Assembly (NCBI RefSeq): GCF_001282685.1
Contig: NZ_LN875035.1
Span: 910,250-974,249, forward strand
Reading direction: 5' to 3'
Length of the DNA: 64,000 bases
DNA from: Niameybacter massiliensis
Lineage (GTDB): Bacteria; Bacillota; Clostridia; Lachnospirales; Cellulosilyticaceae
Shown here: positions 44,916 to 52,213 of the stretch, piece by piece
Position numbering within the stretch: the stretch's first letter is position 1
Layout: every line of letters starts with the position of its first letter
The notes under the pieces: model-generated
The model's database searches: none
What the model was told of the DNA's origin: nothing
Seen by the model: the letters and a program-made list of their open reading frames with translations, nothing else
Translations under genes and position numbers: made by a program

Positions 44916-45486
44916 ACACATTCTCTTTTTACCCTTTTACTGCCCCTACTACCATACTTCTCTAAAATACCATTGCAACAAAAGCCAACCTAAGTTGCCC
45001 CCTCTCCAAAATCATAGGCAAACTTAAGTCGGCTTTGTTGGTGACATGATTTACTAGAATTCATAGTAGAAATCTCATCAACTATTCTATATGTAATAGA
45101 TTGGTGTGCTCCTTCCTAGCCGATTCTCGTTCTTACTAAACGCCTGGTAACCCTGCCGGTGAAAGAGGTCGCAATGACTTTACACCATTAATCGTCTGGC
45201 CATTTGTAACTCATAAAACGTACTATCCGTTTCACTAAAACCTATTACCATCTAGTCATTATTGACTTGATTATGTGATTGAATCCTTTTAAATCCATAT
45301 TCATCAGTTACTTTACTGTCACCGTCAAAGCACTGAACCTAAGAAAAAAGTGATTGACTTCTGGGAGAGGAGGCAGAAATATTCCTCTTTCTTCTTAGTG
45401 GTATAGTTTCTACTACTTATCTAGAATAGCAGCTTCTCTATACTTTTATATTAGATAACCTGTAATTAAATGCTGTGTATCTTGAT
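44882..45486 (-). ncRNA. Candidate independent structured ncRNA gene, about 600 nt
   Basis: Gene-free block bounded by a promoter at its 5' end and an intrinsic terminator at its 3' end. Inside, 44981-45038 forms a 19-pair stem (AAAGCC...GGCTTT ends) whose G-U pairs on the minus-strand RNA would be A-C mismatches on the plus strand, which fixes the strand. A second stem lies near 45033-45080 (GATT and TACTA with TAGTA and AATC), and others involve CTATT/AATAG and GAGGA/TCCTC. The core CACCGGCAGGGTTACC near 45148-45163 is partly shared with 35730-36527. No good ORF exists. Size recalls OLE and ROOL RNAs, but I cannot assign a class. Confidence 0.55.
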
Positions 45487-45492
45487 ATATAG

Positions 45493-45521
45493 AGTATATA
45501 ACTTTTAATCTATAGGTACAA
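45493..45521 (-). promoter_or_regulatory. Promoter of the candidate ncRNA
   Basis: TTGTAC (45516-45521) and TATACT (45493-45498) with a 17-base spacer on the minus strand; start near 45486. It lies about 120 bases after the glmS terminator and does not precede any protein gene closely. Confidence 0.65.
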
Positions 45522-45642
45522 TTGATAAACATTACAAAATAAATTCTTAGATTATGTACAATAAAAAGGTTGTCTTTTTCAAAACGCTTCTTCGAAATCA
45601 AGAAAGTGAATTTCTAGATTTGACATAAAAATGCTAAATAGC

Positions 45643-45686
45643 AAAAAAGTGCACAATTATATAAAATAATCTTGTGCACTTTTTTA
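45643..45686 (-). terminator. Terminator after glmS
   Basis: Stem AAAAAGTGCACAA with TTGTGCACTTTTTT and a 15-base loop; U run on the minus strand. Confidence 0.93.
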
Positions 45687-45749
45687 TTTTATAACGTACT
45701 AGCTTAAAACCTCATCGAGATTATAATACACCATCATACATTTCTTACT

Positions 45750-47579
45750 CTATTCAACTGTTACCGATTTTGCTAAGTTTCTTGGTTTATCTACATCAAG
45801 ACCTTTAAGGGTTGAAGTATAGTATGCTAAAAGCTGAGTAGGAATAACAGATAAAATAGGCATAAGAATATCGCATACTGCTGGAACTTCTATTATTTTA
45901 TCTGCCACATGCCCAATATGTGGTGTGCCTTCTTTAGCAATTGCTATAACATAGGCTCCTCTTGCTTTTACTTCCTTCATATTAGAGATCATTTTTTCTG
46001 CTAGGCGCTCTTGTGTCACAATAGCAAGGACTGGTGTCCCTTCTTCAATAAGAGCTATTGTACCGTGTTTTAATTCACCTGCTGCAAAGGCCTCTGTATG
46101 AAGATATGAAATCTCTTTTAATTTAAGTGCTGCTTCCATAGCTGTTGTATAGTCTAACCCACGACCAAGGTAGAATGCACTTGTTGCCTCTACAAGTATT
46201 TTAGCTACTGCTTCAATAGTTTCTTTTCCGCTTAAAATTTCTTCCACTTTGTTCCCTAAGCCTTCAATAGCATCTACATAAGCTACATATTCTTGGTCTG
46301 TAATCGTTCCTTTTGTGTTTGCAAAATGTAATGCTAACATATAGAATGCTACAAGCTGAGCTGTATAAGCTTTTGTTGAAGCTACAGCAATCTCAGGACC
46401 TGCCCAAGTGTAGAATAAATCATCTGCTTCACGTGCTACAGATGAACCTACTACGTTGGTAATAGCAAGTACTCTTGCACCTTTACGTTTTGCTTCTTTT
46501 AGAGCTGCTAAAGTATCCGCTGTTTCTCCTGATTGTGAAACAACAATAAGAAGTGTCTTGTCATCTACAAACGGATCACTATATCTAAATTCTGAAGCAA
46601 TATCAACTTCTACTGGTATACGTGCTAATTTTTCAATTGCATATTTACCTACTAAACCAGCATGGTATGCAGTTCCACATGCAACAATGTAGATTTTATT
46701 TAGTTCATCTAAATCTTCTTTTTGAAGTTTAATGTCGTCTAATTGAATATGACGTTTTTCATCTAGACGTCTACATAGTGTTTCACGAATAGCTGTTGGT
46801 TGATCATAGATCTCTTTCATCATGAAATGGCTGTATCCATTTTTAGATGCTGCTTCTGTATCCCAGTCAATATGTGTAAGTGTTTTACTTACTACATTTC
46901 CTTCTAAATCTTGAATACGTAACTGTCCTTTTTGTGCAATAATAACTTCATTATTATCCATATAATAAACATCTCTTGTAAAACCAAGTAATGCTGGAAT
47001 ATCTGAAGCAATTACATATTCATTGCCCTTTACACCAACTACTAAAGGGCTCTCTTTTCTTGTGGCGATTAAAGTATCTGGATACTTACTACTAATAATA
47101 CCTAAAGCGTAAGCTCCTTTAAGTCTACCTAATGTCTTATACACTGCACTTTCAAAGTCACCTTCATCATATAAATCAATAAGGTGTGCTACAACTTCTG
47201 TATCTGTATCAGAAACAAAGATATAACCTTTTTCAATAAGTTCATGTTTAAGCTCTAAATAGTTCTCAATGATACCATTGTGTACAACTGCAATTGTTCC
47301 TTCTGAATTAAGATGAGGATGGGCATTTTCTTTTGATGGCACGCCATGAGTCGCCCATCTTGTATGTCCAATACCAATATGACCATCTAAACCACTTTCT
47401 TGTACAGTTTCTTCTAAAACCTTAAGTCTACCTTTTTCTTTGATACACTTTAAGTCCTCATGTTCATCAATAACAGCAATTCCTGATGAATCATATCCCC
47501 TGTACTCGAGTGCGCTAAGCCCCTCTAAAATAATGTCTCTTGCACTGTGTTTTCCATAAAATCCAACAATTCCACACAT
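45750..47579 (-). CDS. glmS: Glucosamine-6-phosphate synthase (glutamine-fructose-6-phosphate aminotransferase)
   Basis: Makes glucosamine 6-phosphate from fructose 6-phosphate and glutamine, the entry to amino-sugar and wall precursor synthesis. The 609 residues start MCGIVGFYG, giving the N-terminal catalytic Cys after Met removal, followed by the class II amidotransferase domain (GHTRWATHG). Two SIS sugar-binding domains follow, with VSQSGETADTLAAL and the C-terminal DKPRNLAKSVTVE that closes the active site. AGGAGG precedes the ATG. A glmS ribozyme lies directly upstream, giving product-feedback control. Confidence 0.98.
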   Translation of the reverse strand: MCGIVGFYGKHSARDIILEGLSALEYRGYDSSGIAVIDEHEDLKCIKEKGRLKVLEETVQESGLDGHIGIGHTRWATHGVPSKENAHPHLNSEGTIAVVHNGIIENYLELKHELIEKGYIFVSDTDTEVVAHLIDLYDEGDFESAVYKTLGRLKGAYALGIISSKYPDTLIATRKESPLVVGVKGNEYVIASDIPALLGFTRDVYYMDNNEVIIAQKGQLRIQDLEGNVVSKTLTHIDWDTEAASKNGYSHFMMKEIYDQPTAIRETLCRRLDEKRHIQLDDIKLQKEDLDELNKIYIVACGTAYHAGLVGKYAIEKLARIPVEVDIASEFRYSDPFVDDKTLLIVVSQSGETADTLAALKEAKRKGARVLAITNVVGSSVAREADDLFYTWAGPEIAVASTKAYTAQLVAFYMLALHFANTKGTITDQEYVAYVDAIEGLGNKVEEILSGKETIEAVAKILVEATSAFYLGRGLDYTTAMEAALKLKEISYLHTEAFAAGELKHGTIALIEEGTPVLAIVTQERLAEKMISNMKEVKARGAYVIAIAKEGTPHIGHVADKIIEVPAVCDILMPILSVIPTQLLAYYTSTLKGLDVDKPRNLAKSVTVE

Positions 47580-47599
47580 ATTCGTACCTCCTGATTATT

Positions 47600-47765
47600 T
47601 TGATCAGGGGGAACTCACTCAAGATGTTTTGTCCTCTAAGTCACCTTATAGATTTGTCATCTTGTTAGGTTGTGATCCCTCTAGAGCATCCGCCGAATTT
47701 TCGATAACTCTAGTCCTCGTCAACTTGATCGCTTCAAGTTCTGGCGCTTTATTCATTTTTTCCCC
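47600..47765 (-). promoter_or_regulatory. glmS ribozyme/riboswitch
   Basis: Minus-strand leader with AAGCGCCAGAACTTG at its start, GTTGACGAGGA and TCGGCGGATGCTCTAGAGGG in the core and a CACAACC element, all characteristic of the glmS ribozyme. Self-cleavage is expected between 47748 (A-1) and 47747 (G+1) when glucosamine 6-phosphate binds. A 3' helix (ACATCTTGAG region) and the glmS ribosome site follow. Confidence 0.95.
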
Positions 47766-47775
47766 CACTTGAACT

Positions 47776-47804
47776 AGGATACTCTAATAGTTTATGCAAG
47801 TCAA
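47776..47804 (-). promoter_or_regulatory. glmS: Promoter of glmS
   Basis: TTGACT (47799-47804) and TATCCT (47776-47781) with a 17-base spacer; start near 47769, about 20 bases before the ribozyme cleavage site. Confidence 0.75.
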
Positions 47805-47849
47805 TACTTATTGGCGCCTAAATATTTAAACCCGCATTTTTTCGACATC

Positions 47850-47889
47850 AAAAAAAGCTAGTTTAAGTCATCCTTCAACTTAAACTAGC
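47850..47889 (-). terminator. Terminator after the HsmA/MarR operon
   Basis: Perfect 12-pair stem GCTAGTTTAAGT with ACTTAAACTAGC, nine-base loop, then seven U on the minus strand. Confidence 0.95.
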
Positions 47890-47896
47890 CCCTCGC

Positions 47897-48277
47897 CTAC
47901 TGCATACCGATAAACATTCCTATAAAGTATGGTACAAGCCATACTGCCCATACAACAATACTAAATTTATGGAAAGAATGCTTCATATTTGTATCACCTT
48001 TATAAAGTACCCAAGTTGCCCATCCTGCGTGGAATAACATCAACACAATGGCAATAAAACCTGTAATTCCATGTATTGGTGATGCCACTTGTGTACTGCT
48101 TCTAGCAATGGCTCCCATAGTCAAAGTCCCAATGGTATCACAGACTAAACCTAGCCAGAAAATCAATACATGCCTTTTCTCTAGTGAGCCAGCCTTTCTT
48201 TCTCCAAATACACCTATTGTATAAAAAACAAGTGCCAATGTTATTGTTATAATTGCAAAAATTAATTTTGAGTCCAT
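47897..48277 (-). CDS. HsmA family membrane protein
   Basis: Small integral membrane protein of 126 residues with four helices. The conserved spots GVFGERKAG, FWLGLVCDTIGTLTMG and PIHGITGFIAIVLMLFHAGWA fit the HsmA family described from Gram-positive bacteria, whose members are small helical membrane proteins of unsettled role. It starts two bases after the MarR gene stop and ends the operon. Link to drug or stress response is suggested only by the MarR neighbour. Confidence 0.82.
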   Translation of the reverse strand: MDSKLIFAIITITLALVFYTIGVFGERKAGSLEKRHVLIFWLGLVCDTIGTLTMGAIARSSTQVASPIHGITGFIAIVLMLFHAGWATWVLYKGDTNMKHSFHKFSIVVWAVWLVPYFIGMFIGMQ

Positions 48278-48279
48278 AT

Positions 48280-48711
48280 TTATTCCTCTTCTTTCATTTT
48301 ATGCTTTAATAATCTTAATGCTCTTGTAATTTCTTCTATTTCTTCTTCTGTTAAGCGTTCAAAAACTTGATTGAAACTATGGTTCATACTTCCTCTAAAT
48401 TCTTGTGCAAAAGCCTTTCCTTTTTCAGAAAAAGTAATATAGGTATTGCGCTTATCAGACTCTTTTTTTTCTTTTTGTAAGTAACCAGCCTCTTCTAATC
48501 TACTTACAATACCCGATACCGTTCCTTTAGCTAAAGAAAGTTCTTCACACAAATTAGATATAGTCATTTCTTTATTATGTGCAATTAACTTAATGACTAA
48601 AATCTGTTGAGGCGTTAATCCACTTGTTCGCATATTACTACCAATTTGACAATTCATACTTGAATAAATCTCTTTAATAAGCATAATCATCTCAAACCCT
48701 TTTTCCCTCAT
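48280..48711 (-). CDS. MarR family transcriptional regulator
   Basis: DNA-binding repressor-type protein of 143 residues. The winged-helix core is LTPQQILVIKLIAHNKEMTI followed by NLCEELSLAKGTVSGIVSRLEEAGYLQ (recognition helix) and the wing ESDKRNTYITFSEKGK. AAGGGGG precedes the ATG by six bases. It lies in the middle of a three-gene operon whose promoter is followed by a 14-bp palindrome, so autoregulation is likely. Inducer unknown. Confidence 0.93.
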   Translation of the reverse strand: MREKGFEMIMLIKEIYSSMNCQIGSNMRTSGLTPQQILVIKLIAHNKEMTISNLCEELSLAKGTVSGIVSRLEEAGYLQKEKKESDKRNTYITFSEKGKAFAQEFRGSMNHSFNQVFERLTEEEIEEITRALRLLKHKMKEEE

Positions 48712-48725
48712 AGTTCCCCCTTAAA

Positions 48726-49166
48726 TTACTCACTTATTTTATTCCACTTTAACCAACCAATCATAAAGCATACACCGCCACCAAAAAGTGCCGTTCCAAG
48801 ACCTACATAAAAGGGTGCCCAATAAATTGGATTAATAAAACTTGTAGAGCGAATAACAATTCCTAATGTCATCATAAAGGCCATGATTATATAACCTTTT
48901 TTATCAAAAAATGCAAAAGCACACACCTTTTCCTTTACATAAGAAGCAATACGTTTTTGGTGTTTAATTGCCATCTTCCTAAAAATAAACTTAAAGAAAA
49001 TACCAAATACACCAAGTGCTACAACGCCTGAAATAAACCAACAATTTGGCTTACTCAAAATAACTTCATAGCCTAATTTCATAATCATTGTACCTGCCAT
49101 CATCCAAACCATTGCTGCAATAATGAATAAAGATCTTTTTGAACATCTTGGCATAAACTCTTTCAT
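48726..49166 (-). CDS. Uncharacterised membrane protein in MarR operon
   Basis: Protein of 146 residues with four hydrophobic segments (about residues 12-30, 40-60, 90-108 and 115-137) separated by basic loops (FRKMAIKHQKRIASYVKEK). No family is recognised. The start at 49166 has AGGTGAG upstream; a more distal start would run into the operator palindrome. First gene of the MarR/HsmA operon and so the most direct regulatory target. Confidence 0.75.
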   Translation of the reverse strand: MKEFMPRCSKRSLFIIAAMVWMMAGTMIMKLGYEVILSKPNCWFISGVVALGVFGIFFKFIFRKMAIKHQKRIASYVKEKVCAFAFFDKKGYIIMAFMMTLGIVIRSTSFINPIYWAPFYVGLGTALFGGGVCFMIGWLKWNKISE

Positions 49167-49182
49167 ATTCTCACCTCTATTA

Positions 49183-49196
49183 GTTCGCATGCGAAC
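49183..49196. promoter_or_regulatory. Palindromic operator candidate for the MarR regulator
   Basis: Perfect 14-bp palindrome GTTCGCATGCGAAC located between the predicted transcription start and the first gene of the operon encoding the MarR protein. Confidence 0.75.
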
Positions 49197-49211
49197 CATT
49201 TGTCTTTTACT

Positions 49212-49240
49212 ATTTTATGCTTCTATCATCTTTTTGTCAA
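49212..49240 (-). promoter_or_regulatory. Promoter of the MarR/HsmA operon
   Basis: Consensus TTGACA (49235-49240) and TAAAAT (49212-49217) with a 17-base spacer on the minus strand; start near 49205, about ten bases before the palindrome. Confidence 0.85.
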
Positions 49241-49342
49241 CTAGTAACTTTTATATTTACTTTCTCTAGGTAGGTTGGTTGTCATGTGATATAATTTTGG
49301 TAAGATTCACACCAAATGATAAACTTATTTTAGGAGGTACCT

Positions 49343-49696
49343 ATGAAAAAATTTATAATAATAAGTTGCATCGCCCTTGTCACTTTATTAAGCTTTATAG
49401 GGTGTAGTAGCTCCATCTCTACAAAAGATATTTCTAAGCTTTATAGTACAAGTCAAGGCAGTCGTTATATTGTTGTAATTGAAGTTAAACAATCTCATCT
49501 TTCTTTTGACCTTAGTAAACATGTAAAAGATGCTATGAATAAAGTTGAAATTGCTATTCCTGTTGATGAACAATTTTATGACGATGTTAGAAAAGGCGAC
49601 AAATTAAGCAGTGATTTTAGAATGGGCTCACTTCTTACTTCTGGCAGTGTAGGCTCATGGGATATTACAGTAAAAGATAAACTTATTTTAGAATAA
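49343..49696 (+). CDS. Small lipoprotein
   Basis: Exported lipoprotein of 117 residues with lipobox LSFIGC (Cys at 21). The mature part is a single beta-rich domain (RYIVVIEVKQSHLSFDLSKH, VDEQFYDDVRKGDKLSSDF) that recalls small OB-like or immunity-type folds, but no family is recognised. AGGAGGTACCT precedes the ATG. Single gene, divergent from the MarR operon and closed by a strong terminator. Confidence 0.78.
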   Translation: MKKFIIISCIALVTLLSFIGCSSSISTKDISKLYSTSQGSRYIVVIEVKQSHLSFDLSKHVKDAMNKVEIAIPVDEQFYDDVRKGDKLSSDFRMGSLLTSGSVGSWDITVKDKLILE

Positions 49697-49718
49697 ATGC
49701 ACTTGCATTCAATAAGCA

Positions 49719-49765
49719 AGCCCCTCTACTTGGGATTTCGCCTAAGTAGAGGGGCTTCTTTATTA
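49719..49765. terminator. Bidirectional terminator
   Basis: Perfect 14-pair stem AAGCCCCTCTACTT (49719-49732) with AAGTAGAGGGGCTT (49745-49758), U-rich tail on the plus strand; it overlaps the end of the convergent gene. Confidence 0.88.
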
Positions 49766-50092
49766 AACTTTACTTACTCCTGGTACACCTGCAATAAGTT
49801 TAGTAAATTCACTTTTGATAATCGTTAGGGACATAAAAAATACAATGATCTTTTCTTCTTGAAAAATATAAGCAACTCTGCACGCAAAAGTTTTATTTAA
49901 GGGAATTTTATATTCATAAATAGTCTTGCCTTCATACTTATAACCTTTTACCGTCTTAATCTTATAGGCTTTTTCTTCAATAACCCTATTGATATTTTCA
50001 TAAATCTCATTTTTTATCTTTTCTTCAAATGGTTTATTACGTCTAAAAAATTTATCTAATATACTGCTTTCTTCAATAATCACTTGATACAC
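49763..50092 (-). CDS. RelE/ParE-like small protein (putative toxin fold)
   Basis: Protein of 109 residues whose pattern resembles RelE/HigB proteins: an N-terminal strand YQVIIEESSILDKFF, two helices rich in Lys/Glu, then three strands with GKTIYEYKIPLNKTFACRVAYIFQEEKIIVFF. A basic surface is likely. Catalytic residues typical of RelE are not clearly conserved. It lies ten bases after a 175-residue gene of unknown type, which could be an antitoxin-like partner, although that protein has no visible DNA-binding motif. Toxin function is a hypothesis. Confidence 0.55.
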   Translation of the reverse strand: MYQVIIEESSILDKFFRRNKPFEEKIKNEIYENINRVIEEKAYKIKTVKGYKYEGKTIYEYKIPLNKTFACRVAYIFQEEKIIVFFMSLTIIKSEFTKLIAGVPGVSKV

Positions 50093-50102
50093 GCTCTACC
50101 TC

Positions 50103-50630
50103 CTAGTAATACCCATAAAGCACTACATTTTGCTCATCTTGTATATAATCTTTAAGTTGTTGATGGCTCGCTTCATCCATCAACAAATGTATACTTACCT
50201 CATCTAGATAATCTATTCGTACAATTTCTACGCCTAACTCTTCTACAAAAGTTTTTATAGGCGTTAGGATATTGTAGGGACACTTTAAAAGTACCTTTTC
50301 TAATTCTTCTTCCTCTTCTTCAGTCTCTTGCCTATAATTGGCACGTACAACACTACTCTCCTTAGACTCAAGTACATAAAGCCTTAGCTTATTACTTCTA
50401 GGAAACTCTCTTTTTTCTATAATCTTTAGAAGTTTCTTAAGTTCTTCTTTAGAAAGGTCATAAAAAATCTCTTCATGAAATCCTTCTTCATACAAATTGT
50501 ATCCGCTTACTATTTTCTCTATAACAATCTTTCTATTCTTCTTATAAGAACGTATATCGAGACAATTTAAAAGCTCTAACTGTTCTAGTCGTTTAAGTGT
50601 ATCCATGACAAAGTTATCAATGGTTAACAT
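50103..50630 (-). CDS. Hypothetical protein, partner of RelE-like gene
   Basis: Soluble acidic protein of 175 residues, no signal peptide. It has an N-terminal helical part with CLDIRSYKKNRKIVIEKIVSGYN, a Glu-rich loop (QETEEEEEELEKVLLKC near 105-120) and a C-terminal alpha/beta part (VEIVRIDYLDEVSIHLLMDE). I recognise no family. The start at 50630 has AAGGAG six bases upstream. Tight spacing with the next gene suggests co-function. Confidence 0.6.
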   Translation of the reverse strand: MLTIDNFVMDTLKRLEQLELLNCLDIRSYKKNRKIVIEKIVSGYNLYEEGFHEEIFYDLSKEELKKLLKIIEKREFPRSNKLRLYVLESKESSVVRANYRQETEEEEEELEKVLLKCPYNILTPIKTFVEELGVEIVRIDYLDEVSIHLLMDEASHQQLKDYIQDEQNVVLYGYY

Positions 50631-50702
50631 CACTCTCTCCTTTTGTCTTTATAATGTCCTCATTATTATAACCATACCTTGGTTTCTTGTGCTAGCTTTA
50701 AT

Positions 50703-50900
50703 TTAAACTTCACCACTGTACATATAAAGGTATTCTTGATACCAATCTTCACAAAGTTCTTCGCATAAATAGTCTTCAGTTGTATAGAAAATCTCTTCTA
50801 GATCACCTCGCTCGGCAATCACTTTTGTTTTGCCAAATACCTGATTATCTTCTTCTATATAAAAGTACCAGCCACGCCATTCTAGTTCTGTCAAATACAT
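50703..50900 (-). CDS. Small acidic aromatic protein
   Basis: Protein of 65 residues very rich in Glu, Tyr and Trp (LEWRGWYFYIEEDNQVFG, CEDWYQEYLYMYSGEV). The layout is a short beta part followed by an acidic helix. AAAGGA lies about nine bases before the ATG at 50900. It is 72 bases upstream of the preceding two-gene unit and may belong to it. No family recognised. Confidence 0.5.
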   Translation of the reverse strand: MYLTELEWRGWYFYIEEDNQVFGKTKVIAERGDLEEIFYTTEDYLCEELCEDWYQEYLYMYSGEV

Positions 50901-51014
50901 CTTTTTAATCCTTTCTCGTTGTAACACTTACTTAGCATTTCTTTATTATAGATAGATTATAAACTTTTCCTCTTAATCATCTCTTTCAGAGTATTATATC
51001 ATTCTCTTCACTAT

Positions 51015-51049
51015 AAAAAAAGGAAGCCACCCATCCGGTAACTTCCTTT
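51015..51049 (-). terminator. Terminator after the O-acetylation operon
   Basis: Stem AAAGGAAGTTAC with GTGGCTTCCTTT (two wobble positions) and a run of U on the minus strand. Confidence 0.85.
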
Positions 51050-51080
51050 CAAGTTGAGAACTCTATTTCTACATCTTTAT

Positions 51081-52202
51081 TTATTTCCCTAATAAACTAA
51101 GTTGGTTAACCGTAGCAAAGTTCTGTACATTATAAAGCATTAATGCATCTTCTATGCCATTTTCACGCATATAAGTTGCAATAGGCATATTTAAAAATCT
51201 TAAATCAAGTACATGTATTTCTTCAAAGTGTTCTGTTAAAAAAGGAATCATTGCATTGGCATAAGAGTCTTTAATAACAGCTAACTTTTTCCCATTATTC
51301 ACACTTGATTTAATCGTAATAATGGGATGATTACCACCTAAGAAAACAGTATATTTATCTTTTTTATCCAGTTGTCCCATCTCATAAACTGTATCCGTTG
51401 TTCTATTATCAGCCATATAGAACACTTCTAGCTTTGCAGGTTGTTTAGGTATAAAAAGTTCAATGGTATCTGGCTTTGCAAAAGTAAAATTCCCTTTAGA
51501 AAAGAGTGAGCCATAAAAAGCTTCACTGCCAATAGCAAGGTCAAAATCTTCCATTTCTAAAGCCTCTATCCCATAAGCTTCACAAAAAGCTAAATAGCTA
51601 TAATACGCTCCAAGAGTCGTCCAGTGATGGTCTGTTTTATAATACAGATCTTCTTCTTTATGTGCATCTAGTGCTGCAAATACATCTATTGTATGGATAG
51701 AATCTTTAAGTCCATTGTCTACAGTATCAATAAATAATTTTTCATCATAAGGTGTTGCATACGCTGGTAATTTATCTTCATATAGTTTAGTTGCTGTTGG
51801 TGCTAACATAAAATACACATTAAAGTTTTCTGCAAATTGATTAATATAGTTGATGTTCTTATTCATCAAATCTAAATCGGGTGTCTCAAACTTCTGTAAG
51901 AAATAATCATCTTTCCCAATATACACCCCATTGTTTTCTTTTTTCTGCAATAAAAGCTCTGTTCTAGACTTCATTGCAATGAAGGTCTCACGCCCTGGGA
52001 ATTGATCTGCTATATATGTTTCTACCTCTTTACCATAAGTCCCCTTAAAGAATTTATCAGTGGTAAACTTTGGCTTAGTGGCTAATGTTCTATTTTCAAG
52101 TTCTGAAAAAGTTTTATCTTTAGCTATGAGCTGAAGTGCAAAAAAGCCTCCTATATAAGCAATAAAACTAGCTGTTAAAATGATTTGAAAGCTACGTCTC
52201 AA
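51081..52202 (-). CDS. DHHW family / AlgX-AlgJ-like SGNH protein
   Basis: Membrane-anchored, extracytoplasmic protein of 373 residues working with the MBOAT protein encoded upstream. One N-terminal membrane helix (about 5-25) is followed by FSELENRTLATKPKF, the SGNH-like Asp-His block YKTDHHWTTLGAYYSYLAF and a later DSYANAMIPFL Ser block, which are the hallmarks of AlgX/AlgJ/DHHW proteins that transfer acetyl groups to surface glycans. The start is a TTG with AGGAGG seven bases before it. Confidence 0.88.
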   Translation of the reverse strand: MRRSFQIILTASFIAYIGGFFALQLIAKDKTFSELENRTLATKPKFTTDKFFKGTYGKEVETYIADQFPGRETFIAMKSRTELLLQKKENNGVYIGKDDYFLQKFETPDLDLMNKNINYINQFAENFNVYFMLAPTATKLYEDKLPAYATPYDEKLFIDTVDNGLKDSIHTIDVFAALDAHKEEDLYYKTDHHWTTLGAYYSYLAFCEAYGIEALEMEDFDLAIGSEAFYGSLFSKGNFTFAKPDTIELFIPKQPAKLEVFYMADNRTTDTVYEMGQLDKKDKYTVFLGGNHPIITIKSSVNNGKKLAVIKDSYANAMIPFLTEHFEEIHVLDLRFLNMPIATYMRENGIEDALMLYNVQNFATVNQLSLLGK

Positions 52203-52213
52203 AGTATCACCTC

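Noticed and set aside
44882-45486. Group II intron or RNase P/tmRNA/6S RNA as explanation for the structured block
   Set aside because: No domain V-like hairpin, no reverse transcriptase, no GAGGAAAGTCC-type RNase P core, no tRNA-like end; the known housekeeping RNAs do not fit.
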